Assembly (NCBI RefSeq): GCF_042100115.1
Contig: NC_091272.1
Coordinates: 1,860,001-1,924,000 of the forward strand
Length of the DNA: 64,000 bases
Source of the DNA: Alternaria dauci
Lineage: Eukaryota; Ascomycota; Dothideomycetes; Pleosporales; Pleosporaceae
Direction of reading: 5' to 3'
Positions within the stretch are counted from its first letter, which is position 1. Each line of letters opens with the position of its first letter. Made by a program: the position numbers and the translations under genes. This document shows positions 43,726-55,055 of this stretch, one piece after another. Below the pieces are notes generated by a model. It worked only from the letters and a program-made list of their open reading frames with translations. It ran no database searches and had not been told where the DNA came from.

Positions 43726-44787
43726 ATGCCGCCAAAGTCCAAGCAACGCGCAGCCAAGCCCACAAACTCTGCCTTCAAGAAAGCCATCCCGCAGCCCTTC
43801 ACCGCAGCTCCGGCCGAACTCGAAACCCTCCTCTCCACCTTTGACCGCTCGCTCGTGTACGTAACCCATGTCGATGTGCATCCAGCATGGTTCAAACGCC
43901 GCATATTCGCCGTCCCTGTGCTCCTAAACACGACCATCCTCGCGCTTGTGCTATGGCGCCTGTACGCAATCGGACCCCACTACTGGGCCATTCTCCTCTC
44001 CGTCCTCGGAAACCATAACGAAACTACTATATACTGGGCCAGCACATCATGGGGGTCCTTGATATGGAGAGTGGGAAAACGCATGCTCATGTTCATGCTG
44101 GATTTCTTGCTGTTCCGCTTTGTGGCACTCTGGCCATTCACATTCTTTGTGGAGCAGCCAGGCAATCCGGTGAGCTGGCGGTGGAACGTAGGTTTCAGAG
44201 ATGAAGAAGTATATGTGAGAGTGAGCAGGTCATGGGGAGCGAAAGACCTGCTTGGAGAGGCCGAGGGTGGGAGTGGCCGGGCCGGAGCAGACAGTCCCTT
44301 TTTCAAAACCAGAGTTCTACCCGCGGTCGACGAGTCGAGATTAAGAGAGAAGACGGGATACCTACTCATGGATGCAGACTATGATCTGGATTTCTTCGGC
44401 ATGGTCGCTGCAACTGAACTTCTTGATCGCAAGGACATTACGCTGGAACACCTCCGCAAAAGCGTCCTCGTTTACGTCGGCGATCCTGAGGCGGAAAATG
44501 GACAATGGGCTATCTGGGAATGCGCAAAACTTGACGAAGGCTCGGAGACGGAAGCGAGGGATAAGGTCATACAGTTCAAAGAACGACTCACGGCTATGGG
44601 CAAGGAGAGCTTGTTCTTCCGCTGGGTCGAGCTTATCCAGTACGAAAGCAACGCGCCGGGTGGTTTTACGCAAGAGAGGCAAATCGCAGCTGCGGAGAAG
44701 GTGAAGAAGATGTTCGAGGACGAAGGTGTAGACTTTGAGGTGTTTGAAAAGGAGATTGGAGGTATGCATGACATAGCTGGTGCTTAA
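43726..44787 (+). CDS. Conserved fungal membrane protein, unknown function
   Basis: Single exon, 353 residues. A basic start (MPPKSKQRAAKP) is followed by an amphipathic segment and two long hydrophobic regions: about 59-95 (IFAVPVLLNTTILALVLWRL then HYWAILLSVL) and about 121-142 (MLMFMLDFLLFRFVALWPFTFF). The C-terminal 200 residues are soluble and mixed alpha/beta, containing WRWNVGFRDEEVYVRVSRSW, DADYDLDFFGMVAATELLDR and ending in a charged coiled helix (AAEKVKKMFEDEGVDFEVFEKE). No enzyme motif. An intracellular membrane (ER or mitochondrial) protein is likely; which one cannot be told. It converges with the next gene. Confidence 0.78.
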   Translation: MPPKSKQRAAKPTNSAFKKAIPQPFTAAPAELETLLSTFDRSLVYVTHVDVHPAWFKRRIFAVPVLLNTTILALVLWRLYAIGPHYWAILLSVLGNHNETTIYWASTSWGSLIWRVGKRMLMFMLDFLLFRFVALWPFTFFVEQPGNPVSWRWNVGFRDEEVYVRVSRSWGAKDLLGEAEGGSGRAGADSPFFKTRVLPAVDESRLREKTGYLLMDADYDLDFFGMVAATELLDRKDITLEHLRKSVLVYVGDPEAENGQWAIWECAKLDEGSETEARDKVIQFKERLTAMGKESLFFRWVELIQYESNAPGGFTQERQIAAAEKVKKMFEDEGVDFEVFEKEIGGMHDIAGA

Positions 44788-44947
44788 CCTCGACGTGTCG
44801 TCAAGCTTTGGCACAGAAGAATGCAGCATAGATGATGTCACTGAGATACCCAAGTGTTATACATTTCAGATTCACATAGTCCTCGTAAAGTCATGACTGA
44901 TGAGCGTGAACAAACACCTGAGATGCGCTTTGAGTTTTCCGCCATCT

Positions 44948-45640
44948 TTATCCCCTACTCCTGAGCATCTTGCCCAACGAGCCACCCAAAATCTTCGCCT
45001 CTTTGCTTCTTGGTCTCGGCGTCGGACTCGCATGCCTAGACTCGCGAGTTTTTGTCTCGGTAGGCGAGATCTCCCTACGTCTCCGTGGAGCAGCACCCTT
45101 GGCTTCTGCGCTGCTGGAGGAGTTGAGCGTATCGCTACGCTTCCTTAGACGACGAGTCGGACTCGAAGAGGAGGCCTGTGGCTGTGAATGCGATTGGGAG
45201 GTGGCGTGAGGAGATAAAGAGGTAGATGTCGCTCTACGTCTGCGCTTCTCCTCGCCATGTTTGATTTCTGACGTCCGAGCCACTGCAGGGCTAGGTGTTC
45301 GTATCCGCTCTCGTGCTCCTTGTAGTTGTTGTATCCTTTCCTTCTCTGCTGCCACACTTCTTCTCTCCATATCCTCCAGTTCGTCAACAGACACAGATAC
45401 CTGCACCACCTTCTTCGCCTCGATTTCCTCCGGGCGTCTTCTTGTGCGCACATCGCTCCTCGACGCGGCATACGCGTCTAGCATCTTCTCCACTTCTTTG
45501 CGATTGGCATCTGTGCCTACTAGACGGACGACCTCTAGAACAAAAAGGAAGGCGAAAATGTAGCCAATGAAGAAGCCGGTTCTGGACCAAAACTCGGGGG
45601 TTATCAGGAAAGAGAAGAGTTTGATGGTCGCGACGAACAT
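44948..45640 (-). CDS. Small membrane-anchored coiled-coil protein, unknown
   Basis: Single exon, 230 residues. The N-terminus has one or two membrane helices (MFVATIKLFSFLI and RTGFFIGYIFAFLFVLEVVRLV). After that comes a charged helical segment (KEVEKMLDAYAASRSDV, then VSVDELEDMERRSVAAEKERIQQLQ) with coiled-coil character. The last about 120 residues are disordered, Ser/Arg/Pro-rich and basic (RRRRATSTS, RRLRKRSD, PRRRREISP) and end KMLRSRG. The arrangement would fit an organelle-membrane anchor with a cytosolic tail. I do not recognise the family. Confidence 0.65.
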   Translation of the reverse strand: MFVATIKLFSFLITPEFWSRTGFFIGYIFAFLFVLEVVRLVGTDANRKEVEKMLDAYAASRSDVRTRRRPEEIEAKKVVQVSVSVDELEDMERRSVAAEKERIQQLQGARERIRTPSPAVARTSEIKHGEEKRRRRATSTSLSPHATSQSHSQPQASSSSPTRRLRKRSDTLNSSSSAEAKGAAPRRRREISPTETKTRESRHASPTPRPRSKEAKILGGSLGKMLRSRG

Positions 45641-46717
45641 CGTGGCCTTGGGCCGTTTGATTGACTAGAGATCGTAGTATGGTATGTGTAAATGGAAGCC
45701 AGATTGCAAAGCTGACGGTCCCGAGGTCGTGGGCGAGGGACGGTCGACGAGACGGTGTGATGGTAATCCTGTTAGACCCAAATTACGGCGCAAATGCGGC
45801 GTGTTGGTCAATAAGAAGTGAACGAAAGTGTTGTGCGGCCCGCGCTCGAAGGAGAAGAACTGGTGTTACACCGCGACGTCCGCAAGTTGTTGGACTTGAT
45901 TCACGTTGCTTTTACCTGCTCTCGCGCAGCAGCGAGCCCCTCCACCTTTTAACCATCATGTCAAGCCCCCCACAAACCGCCGCACACTGAGACATTGTAA
46001 TCTCATAATCTCACAGGGTACCCGTGGACGCGTTGCAAGTCCGGCCCTAATCCTGTGAACGACATCCCAGATCGAAAGACTATTAGTGGTAAGGTTCGAG
46101 GGAGGATTGGCGGGCGGTGCCTGAAACCAATCAGCATGTTTCAGATAGTCTGTTGCAAGGATATTTGTGGTAGCACATGTTTGGAGTCCGCGACACCATG
46201 CCCGATACAGAACTGAGCTTATCTGGAAGCGAGGGGTACGCGCCAATAGACTGGGGTAGCGGCTCGATGGTGTGTCCACGCGGGCCTGGAGGTTGGCGTC
46301 TGTCGCTCATCATCAGACTCCGGCTGAGCAATCTACACACGGCGGCTTATGTAGCTTGGAGTTGAATGGAGGCAAGGTCTGCAAAGAACGCATTGCTTGT
46401 GTAGTCTACCTTCACTTGTGTGATGGCGTTTACAGCCTATCTTCTCACTGTCGCTAAGCCATGATGAAATGGAGCTGCGAGGGTGGGATAAGTGATAATT
46501 TCATTTCATCGGCAGTTGAATCAATGACCTGTGCATAAGCCAACCAGATCATTGCCGCTCATCTTGCTATACAACACGCTATCATAATGATACAATCATG
46601 GCGGTATGCAACTCCTGTTCCCGATCCAGACCCTTGACAAACAAAAAAACGCCTCGCTGAACCAATGCCACAAAAGAAAAATAATGAATGACAACAACCA
46701 AAAGCGCTTTTCTATGC
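45641..46717. other. Intergenic region
   Basis: About 1.08 kb between two minus-strand genes. Short frames only; A-rich around 46580-46690. No recognised element. Confidence 0.45.
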
Positions 46718-49320
46718 TCACCGGCCTCCTGGCAAAATTTCATCTTCAAACATACTATGATCCCAGCCTTTCTCTTCCAAGAGTTGAGCCGCTTCTTCAC
46801 TAATCCAGCGGTTTTCTCTTATAGTAGCAGTACTTGTCATGGTCTGGCTGGCACTGTGGTTGACAAGATGCGCTTCTTCGAAACCAAAGAAAGATGCCCA
46901 TATGGTAGCGCCAATCCACGAGAAGAAGGAATATATTGGTATCCACCAGCCTTGGATAAAGGTGCGGTAGACGAGAGTAGGAATAACAAAGGGGTACTTG
47001 GGAGCATTCGCGTTGACGCTGAATGGGTAAGGCGACGAGTAAGCGTACATGGGCTGGCAGTACATTTCACTGCCGAGTAGGTTAGCCGGTTTTCTTTGAC
47101 GCAAAAGGGCAGACGCTCAAGTACATACCAAGCAATCTCTTCACTCATCCACCAAGTGAAAAGAAGTATCAAGAAAATGCTCAAGCCTGTAAGCCCGCCC
47201 CATATCCTCCAAAGGCTGCCTGATTTCTGTCGCAGGGTCTTCAACCGTTGTTCCCAAAACAGACCCTTGGACCATTTCCACATTGAGAAAGTCTGCACAT
47301 GGCCATCAATCGCGCAAGGGCATGCGCGACTAATTACTTTGACCTTGTCGCCATTCTCCGCGTGTTCAACATGCTCCACTTGGTCTTCGACACGCTTCAT
47401 GCCACGACTTGCATCGCGAATGCTGGTTCGCGCTGCACGGAGGCGGTCGTTCATGCGGTGGAGATGTAGCAGTTCCTGTTGTCGCTGTCGTTCTGCTTCA
47501 CTGCGAGGAGTCTCGGTTGGCAATTCAAGACCGTGGAGCGTATCTTCTTCTGTTGGACTTTCAGCAGATGGGGCGATGAGGTCTTCCAGAGAGTTGATAG
47601 TTGAGTCGCCGTAGTCTGCCGACGGTCGCCTGCCCTTGGATTTTGCTTCGTCGACAAGAGATTGCAAGGCAGACTTTGGCAGCTGTGGGCGAAGGGGCTC
47701 TATAGCGACAGCCTCCGATGGCTCCTCTGCGGTGGGGCCTGCGCCTTGTTCAGATGAGCTCTGCCTGGGCGGATTGGCTTTTTCGGGCGAACGTGAACGT
47801 GACCTTGAGGTTGCTGCAGGTCTCTGTACAGTACGCGGGCCTGGTGTGTCGACCCAAGCACCAGTCACCACTGGTGTCTTCGGGTTCAGGACGGGTCGCT
47901 CTTTCGGCATGGGGGTGGCGTCCACACTATGGGCATCTCCTGTAGCCTCTGGTGCTGGCTCTGACTCTGGCTCTGGCTCTGGCTCTGACGGTCGTTCAGC
48001 TTCCTTTGGTTTGTCTTGCTCCTGCTGAACGGCCGAGGGCGCAGCTGCCTCATTGGGTGTCTCGGCAGGAACAGGCGCCTTTTCCACAGACGCCGGTTGA
48101 CTTTCTGCTTGCGCCGTGTCTGTCGCCGTCGTGTGCGAGGAAGGATTCAGTGGTCCTGGAGGCGCCGATTCTGGTCGCGACGGTGCTGCCTGTTTCGGGC
48201 TTGGGGTATTGGACACTCTTGCTAGCCGTCGCAGCAGATCCTGCGAATCTTCTCTTCGGCTCGGCATGCGTCTCGGAGGCACCACGTGGGGCGTGGCGAC
48301 TACTTCACGATCTACTGTCGCTATGCTCTCCACGCTCTTGTACATGGCCACAGGCGGATCTCGGCTGCCCATGCCCGTGACGGGCTGCGCCTTCCCAATG
48401 GACTGCCACGATTGAGTTCGGCTGCGCAGCCTCCTCTTGGGCGAACGGGAGGCCTGCGTCGCCTGCTCTCTGGCGCTCTCCGCCTCCCTCTGCCGTATGT
48501 CGTCCAGCACAGTGCTTCGTGGTATGTAGGGCGTGGATGCGATCATGGAGGCTTCGTTGAGCTCAAAGGTAAGGTCCCACTCTGGCGATTCGTCGTTGCG
48601 TGGTGTGCCCTTGTGCGAGAGCGGGCTGTCCGGCACAGGGCGGTGTGCCACGTTCGCGTCGGCGTGGTCAAAGTGGCCGTGTATGCTGTCATCGGCCGGG
48701 ACTGGCGTCTGCAGCTGTTGCTCCTGCTCCTCTTCGTAGGTGATGGTCCGCATCCAGCTCCTGTTGGTCCGGCCTTTCCTCCCCCACGACGCTGGCGCAC
48801 GTATGGCTGGATCGCTCCTCGTGCTCCCGCTGCTGCTCGGCGGACTCTGCAGTTTGACCTGCGCATCCGCTGCAGCAGCTGCCGCGTTGTTCCTCTCCAG
48901 GTTGTCCAGAGTCAGTCCGACACGGGGATGGGTCCGCGCCTTTTTGAAGGCCTGGGGTCTGCCGCCCAGCGCCTGGCTCAGCCGCCGCTCGTCGCGCGCA
49001 TTCTGTATCATGCGCTTCTCGAATTCGTCCTCGGCATCGTTTTCGAGCTCGCTTAGGGCAGAGCCCACCGAAGCTGCATCGTGCATGTCTTCCTGGCCGT
49101 GTCCCTGCGCCTCCATGACTGCGGGCCCATTTGTGCTTCTGGCGGTGGTGTTGGTCGTGGGCCGCTGGACGTGGGCGTAGCGTGTATTGACGAGGCTGGC
49201 CGACGGTGGGGGAAGTGCTTGGAGGGGCTGGCGCGTTGTCATTTCCGTGCAACGCTTCGATGGTGATGGTGCATAGTAATCTGTTCGGCGTCGAGTCGGA
49301 ATATATGCGGGGCTATTCAA
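46718..49320 (-). CDS. Large disordered protein with C-terminal membrane helices, unknown
   Basis: Two exons, 47129-49320 and 46718-47069 (59-nt intron), 847 residues from Met 49320; a second in-frame Met lies at 49242. The first about 600 residues are mostly disordered and rich in Ser, Pro, Arg and Glu, with a PEPEPESEPAPE run near 430. Short ordered-looking islands include DAEDEFEKRMIQNARDERRL and IPRSTVLDDIRQREAESARE. A helical part (ELLHLHRMNDRLRAARTSIRD) and a CPC motif lead to two hydrophobic segments, GLTGLSIFLILLFTWW and FIQGWWIPIYSFFSWIGATIW. The C-terminal tail after these is acidic and helical. A nuclear-envelope or ER tether would fit this shape (inference only). The splice joins ...SEEIAC to EMYCQPMY. 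Confidence 0.75.
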
Positions 49321-49557
49321 TGTTCTGACGTGGTTGCAGAGGTTGGCGCATTAGCTTGTGCTGCACTTGTTGTCATCCGACGCGTCGTGACTTTCACCGG
49401 GAACGTGCGCCACACGAGATCGCCACAGGGATCCTTGTTCCGACACCGTCCATCAACGAGCCTCACACATGCAATCTTCACGCTGACATGCTCGAGCAGT
49501 ACCCCGCCGTCTTAACAAGAGTCATTCAACATTACGTTTCGTATCATCATGCAAGCC

Positions 49558-52295
49558 TCATGGCTCCTGGTCGTCGATGGCTTTGAGCCTCTTCCTCACC
49601 ATTTCTACATCGGTATTGCCCTGCTCATCCCTCCATGCCCGCAGCACCTCCTCGCGCATAACCCGTCGCGGCGCTCTTTTGCCTGTGAACAGCTCAAATT
49701 GAGCAAAAGCCTGTTCTGGGATAAAGTCCAAGCCGTCCATATAGGTCCACAACTTCTTCGGGCAGGCCTGTACTTGCTGCCACAAGGGCGTCTTGAGTGT
49801 CTTGTACGCCGTCTCCATCACCACACCGCCCGTAGGACTCTGAATCCATTGCCGCGGAAGCGTAAATTGAGCTGCCGGGCCCCCATCTATCGGATCAGTT
49901 GGTATGCACGAAACAATTATGGTAGGATCCCGGAGGTGCTCTGGCCATGCCTCGTCGCGCGATCTCAATATCGTCAAGTTTGGCCGCTTCTGGCGCATCA
50001 TGGCTGATGCCGTGGTGCCATCTGCTGAACTCGACGTAAGGCGGGAGAAATGCGCCACGAGACTCTCGGCTCTTTCATGACTTCTGTTGAAGATTACAAT
50101 GTTCATCACCCCCAGTTGCAACAGTGCATAAACAGCTGCCCTCGCCATACCACCAGCTCCGATAATCAGTCCGCAAGTCGACGGACGCACCGCGTTAGCC
50201 GGAGAGAGACCTCGCCGCACGCAAGATCGAATTCCAATCCATTCCGTGTTGTCTCCATACAGAGCTTGAACCGGACCAGACTGATTGCGCTCGTGGAAGA
50301 GTTCGAGGTCGCTGGGAATGCTCCCGTCTTCGTTTCTTCGACGTACGGGTATTACAGTATTAACAGCCCCGATTGCTCGGGCATCTTGGCTCAGCGAATC
50401 CACCAGCGCCATCACCTCCATCTTGAAGGGCTGTATAATAATAGAGCCACCAAAGTTCGGCTTACGTACCAGCTCTTGGAGTATGTTCACAGACGGACTC
50501 TCGATGCGACTGAAAGTGTGAGGCATGCCACACGCGCCGTAGGCTGCATTGTGCATCGCCGGTGAAACGCTATATCCTAGGCGTACTCCAATAATGTACA
50601 TTTGCATGGGATCAAATGTGAACGAGCTGTAGAGGGCTTGTGTTACTTCCTTGGCAGTGAGCCAGGAGTCGTGAGGGTATTGTGCCGTTGACGCCATCTG
50701 GTTGGTCTTCTCTCTCTTGGACGCAGCAACAACAGGCGTGAGATATTTGTTGAAACATATCGAGCGCCGACCAGCTCGCCCTGTGTTGTAGCAAATCACA
50801 GGGACTTTTGCCTCGTGTGTTTCCATTCGACTACTGAAGCTGCGAACCGAAACGTCGTCGTCGATGGAAGATGCTGGTCGAGTGAGTCGTGCGACGGAGC
50901 AGCCCAAGTGTACAGCCTTTTCGTACTGAGTCACCCAGAAAGGGTCGTCCCATGGTTTGTCGGCATGCAGATGTGCGATCATCTTGGTGGTACCACGAGT
51001 GTTCACCACATCGGCGAGCACGGTAGGGTCTAGCGACAGATCGATAGATGCGTACTCAGGTACCAGTCGTAATCCATGGTGTACGTGCTCCAGGTAGGTG
51101 GCTCTGCTGCCGTCAGAAGTCGAAGTAGGCAGCACATGATATATGATGGGAACTACAGTGCTTCTTCGAACTTTCGATATACACGCGCTAACATCATCCA
51201 TGAGGTTGGTCATAGGGCGTCGTTGACTCAAATCAAGGATAATTTCAAAGGCGTCTGCTCCAACTTCCAGGCTTTGAATATCGGCATCTTCAGCCAATAT
51301 GTCGTCCACAGATACCTGAACGGCGTATGTATATCTGCGGAGCTCGGTTGCAACGTCAGAAAGCGGGTATCCGGGTTCCAATGGTGGAATGGATGCTCCA
51401 ACCGACTCGTGCGGAAGCTCCGGAGTCGTTATAAGTGACAAGTACTTGAGGAAGGTTCTCTGCGCTCTCTTCAACGCGAGAAACGCCGGAGCCGCCGACT
51501 GGGCATTAGACGCGTTGCTATTCGGCGATTTGACCTCAGAGATGTTGTAGAACTCGTAATTAGAACAGCGCCGAAGCATAGGTGCGGTATAGGCGAGCAT
51601 GTCGTTGAGTCTCTGCATGTCAAGTCCTCCCAAGTAATTATGCAGACTAGCAAGGTCGCGCAGCACGTGGACTACTGGGTGCGTTCGGCCAAAGTCTTGC
51701 AGTAAGACTTGTCCGTTTCTCTCCAGGGAAACACCATTGCATATCAGTATCGCACCGTGGTTATGTTCAAGAAGGAGCGTTCTCAGCAGCTCTTCCTGAC
51801 GTAGATTGTAGTTGGCCGCACCAAACTGCTTGCGATATTTGGCAGTGGAAAACCCAGTCGTTTCTTGAAACACATCGTCAACGTCGATAATGCGCCTTCG
51901 GCAAGCCATTGAGGCAATGACGGCCAAGGTAGACTTGCCAGTCCCTGGCATGCCAAGGAGCACAATCGAGGCGTCGGCCTTGAACGTACGGCGAAGATAG
52001 CTCGCAGGGGAGACAGGCGTTGGGATAGAGAGGGAGGTGGATCGGGTACTAGATGCTGTGGAGGCTGTCGTTGGTCAGTATTCGGCCGAACAAAAGTACT
52101 GGGCTGGTTCCTACCCATATCGTCTTCGTTGATCTTTCGCCTTTGACGGGGTCCAGTAGTCCTGGATGTCGTGGCGTGCTCTGGGATTGAGCCGTGGTGC
52201 CGACGGTAGAAGTCATTGGTGGCTCCGTCGTCCTCGTCCAAAGTCGCAAAGACGCGCTTCCCCACAGCTACAGAGCCCATGGTCGAGACTTCCAT
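49558..52295 (-). CDS. qutR: Quinate pathway repressor (QutR/QA-1S type)
   Basis: Transcriptional repressor of quinate catabolism, built from enzyme-like domains homologous to the C-terminal three domains of the pentafunctional AROM protein. Exons 52115-52295 and 49558-52064, joined over a 50-nt intron (donor GTAGGA, CTGAC branch point); 895 residues, close to known QutR/QA-1S. Shikimate-kinase-like part with intact P-loop GMPGTGKST, then a type I dehydroquinase-like domain, then a shikimate-dehydrogenase-like domain (LGYSVSPAMHNAAYGACGMPHTF, GAVNTVIP, YGDNTEWIGI, GAGGMARAAVYAL). Dehydroquinase active-site positions look lost: EIILDLS stands where enzymes have an ExRxD pattern. Divergent from the qutA-like activator 663 bp away, as in Neurospora qa-1S/qa-1F. 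Start could also be Met 52280. Confidence 0.92.
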
Positions 52296-52958
52296 GGGTG
52301 CGCAACTTGTAGTTCCAACAACGTTTGATTCCGATGCTAGAAGGCGGGATATTGAGCCTGTATCGAAGCTCCTGTACTGCAAAGGGCAAGAGGTGAGATG
52401 CGTAAACTGCGGAGCCGGGTGTGTCTGCGACCTCTATGGGTATGCATGGTAAGGTCGTAGACAGAAAGTGGCAAGCAATCAGCCTGGAGCGTACAGGAAA
52501 AAGCTGGAAGTGTTGCGACAACAGTGTTCACGCGACGCCATGTCGCGATGGTGGTTGAGTGCTGACGAATGGTGGTTCTGATGAGATGAGCACCCGCACA
52601 GTGCAGGTTCCGGATAAGCCTTCTCCCCCCTCTTTTGCGCCTTTCCGACTTCGCCTGGACGCACGACAGCTTTGCACTCCTTTGCAAGCCTCAAACCCCT
52701 ACGACAATCCTATCTGCGGGCCAATTGTCGCCTCTAGATGTTACATTTCCAGCCCTGCAGCTGCTGAGCTCCCGCGGCGCTGGTGAACAGATTAAACGGT
52801 GGGTTCGCGGTGCTTATTACCGATCTTTGCCCCGTGTTTACTTATACTATGGCAGAAAACAAATACGCGAACCATGCAGAAACGTCACTGGCAATCTTGT
52901 CATCCGAGATTAGCTTCGGTACCTGCTCACTTGCCGCCTTCGCGTCTGAATCAGGCTC
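52296..52958. promoter_or_regulatory. Divergent promoter between qutR and qutA
   Basis: 663 bases separating the start codons of repressor and activator. It must hold both promoters and probably allows co-regulation. Best candidate activator site: GGATAA at 52612-52617 followed after four bases by TCTCCC, a half-match to the palindromic GGATAA-N4-TTATCC recognised by QA-1F in Neurospora; only one arm fits, so this is weak. Confidence 0.5.
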
Positions 52959-55055
52959 ATGCCTGCCCAAGCTCAGACAAAGCGTCGTTCCGCACCCCAG
53001 CCGGAAGAGAAGCCTGCTAAACGAACACGAGTCTCACGAGCATGTGATCAATGCCGTGTCGCTCGTGAGAAGTGCGACGGAGTACAACCGACGTGCTCTA
53101 CCTGCTCAGGAACGTCAAGAGAATGCTCGTACACAGCCAACCCTAAGAAAAGAGGCATTCAGCCCGGCTATATTCGCACTCTCGAGTTGGCACTGGCGTA
53201 CTTGTTTCAGCAAAATCCCGAAAACGAAACTGCCCTCAATGAAAGGCTAGCGCAGGGGGGACCGTCCTCGCTACTGCTGGGTCGTGGCGACTCGAAAGAG
53301 TCAAACAAGCTTCACAGGCGATGGCGGAAAGCAAAATTCTACACCGATGTTGACAAGCTGCTATCTGGAGGAGAAACTTCGCGTCATGAACAGACTGCGG
53401 CAGCCTCACCTCATACTAGTGATGAGGGTTCTGGGGCAGAAGAGGCTTTCGCTGCACATGCTAGCCGTACCCAGGATCACATTTGCTACCCACAAGACGA
53501 TGCAGAGTCTCCAAGTCTTGGTCAGCTTGTAGCACCACCATCCGGACTAGCAGCAGGAGAGATTGTCTCAACAGCCATGCCACCAGAAAGCTGGAAGCTC
53601 TTGGAGGTCTACTTCGCCAATATACAATCCTGGCTTCCTATCTGCGAGAAGCATGACATCCTGAAGACTGCCTATGATTACCCCACACAAGGACCCTCTA
53701 CCAAGTCCAACCGACCTGACTCGGGTTTGCATGCTGAGCTGTGGAGTGTTCTGGCGGTAGCCTCGCTATATGGAACGAACACAACGAATCACTATCCGTT
53801 GAATTCTTCATCAGCAAAGCCTACTGAGCTGTATGAGAGTGCCAAATCCTTGGTACCAAATGAACTGGACCGTTTCGATGTGGGCTGCATCAAGGCGCTT
53901 CTCAATTTGGCCGTGTTTAACATGGCCCGAGGGCAAAATGGGGAAGCATGGCTGCTTGTTGGGTCTGCTTCGAGGGTCTTGGAAAGTGTGGACCAACTAA
54001 CACTTATGGGCAATCCTAGGCACAAGCATGTTTATTACGGTTGTTTTTTACTCGACGGCATGCTCGCCCTCCAGCTCCAACGGCGTCCGCATTTTCGAAG
54101 GAGCGATTTGGAACATCTCGGAATAATTGACGAGGATGGTCTGGAAGAGTGGCAGCCGTGGTCTGGCTTTCTTGACCCCTCACACGCAGGAAGAAGAGCG
54201 CCCTTGCTCTCACTCAGCATCTTTAACAGACTTATTGAACTTGTCGACCTTCTTATCAGCATCGAGCAGCCATCTACGCGGCACATTCACGATGACACCA
54301 TCGGGTGTCTTGAACAATGGAGGGCGACGCTGCCCACAAAACTAGCTCACATATGCACCGACAATGGTTTCTCGGCCCTTACTCCACCAGCTGCTCTTCT
54401 TTTGGCAACATACCATTGCGCCTCGTTCGCTTGCGCTCCGTCTGATGCAAGCCTCAGCCGGTTATTGGATGTCTTGGATCGATGTTTCGAGCATCCAACT
54501 TCCCAAACCCTACCACCAACAGTCCGGTGTCTCCTAGAGGTTGCGAACAGGCAGGCTGCGCGACTTGTCTTGCATGATGTAAATCGCATGCGGTTGGAGA
54601 AGCTTCGAGAGAGAAACATGTCTGACTACAATACACAAGACGAAACACAAGTGCCCGAGAGCACAGTCATGCCTTTCAGACAGCATACGACCGATGCGCA
54701 AATGTTATCTGCAGGTTCATTGCAGTCTTTGTTTTCGGACACATATCCGGTAGCCCCGCCAGCGGCACCTCCTCATCATGCATTTCTTCCCGGCCCTAGT
54801 CATTCACAAATCGACCCTCGTTGTCCAGAGCCCACCAGCGATTTAGAAAGCTTCTTTGACGAATTGGCGTCGCTAGACAGCGCAGCTAGATCGGATACAC
54901 AACCACAGTTTATGCAAAACCTGGGTTTTGGTCCGGAAGCAAGTATGGCTGATTTGTTCAGCGAATACATACCTATGCAGTCATCGAGTTTCATTGCACG
55001 AGACGATGCTGCGCCTGTCAACCTAGAGCACTACAACTTCTACGATGCGAGCTGA
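52959..55055 (+). CDS. qutA: Quinate utilization activator (QutA/QA-1F-type Zn2Cys6 factor)
   Basis: Nuclear Zn2Cys6 transcription factor. Single exon, 698 residues, somewhat shorter than Neurospora QA-1F. The binuclear zinc cluster is at about 28-56 (RACDQCRVAREKCDG, then six cysteines in the CX2CX6CX6CX2CX6C pattern), followed by KKRGIQPGYIRTLELALAYLF, which is nearly diagnostic of the QutA/QA-1F group. A fungal transcription-factor middle-homology region covers about 200-520 (with SWLPICEKHDIL and RGQNGEAWLLVGSASRVL). The C-terminal FFDELASLDSAARSD...FMQNLGFGPEASMADLF block also matches that group. It should switch on quinate/shikimate catabolic genes; its partner QutR binds or masks such activators in known species. 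None of the target enzymes is in this window. Confidence 0.93.
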   Translation: MPAQAQTKRRSAPQPEEKPAKRTRVSRACDQCRVAREKCDGVQPTCSTCSGTSRECSYTANPKKRGIQPGYIRTLELALAYLFQQNPENETALNERLAQGGPSSLLLGRGDSKESNKLHRRWRKAKFYTDVDKLLSGGETSRHEQTAAASPHTSDEGSGAEEAFAAHASRTQDHICYPQDDAESPSLGQLVAPPSGLAAGEIVSTAMPPESWKLLEVYFANIQSWLPICEKHDILKTAYDYPTQGPSTKSNRPDSGLHAELWSVLAVASLYGTNTTNHYPLNSSSAKPTELYESAKSLVPNELDRFDVGCIKALLNLAVFNMARGQNGEAWLLVGSASRVLESVDQLTLMGNPRHKHVYYGCFLLDGMLALQLQRRPHFRRSDLEHLGIIDEDGLEEWQPWSGFLDPSHAGRRAPLLSLSIFNRLIELVDLLISIEQPSTRHIHDDTIGCLEQWRATLPTKLAHICTDNGFSALTPPAALLLATYHCASFACAPSDASLSRLLDVLDRCFEHPTSQTLPPTVRCLLEVANRQAARLVLHDVNRMRLEKLRERNMSDYNTQDETQVPESTVMPFRQHTTDAQMLSAGSLQSLFSDTYPVAPPAAPPHHAFLPGPSHSQIDPRCPEPTSDLESFFDELASLDSAARSDTQPQFMQNLGFGPEASMADLFSEYIPMQSSSFIARDDAAPVNLEHYNFYDAS

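Noticed and set aside
47636..48380. Several long plus-strand frames opposite the 847-residue gene
   Set aside because: Shadow frames of a high-GC, low-complexity exon; the minus-strand frame spans 2.2 kb without a stop.
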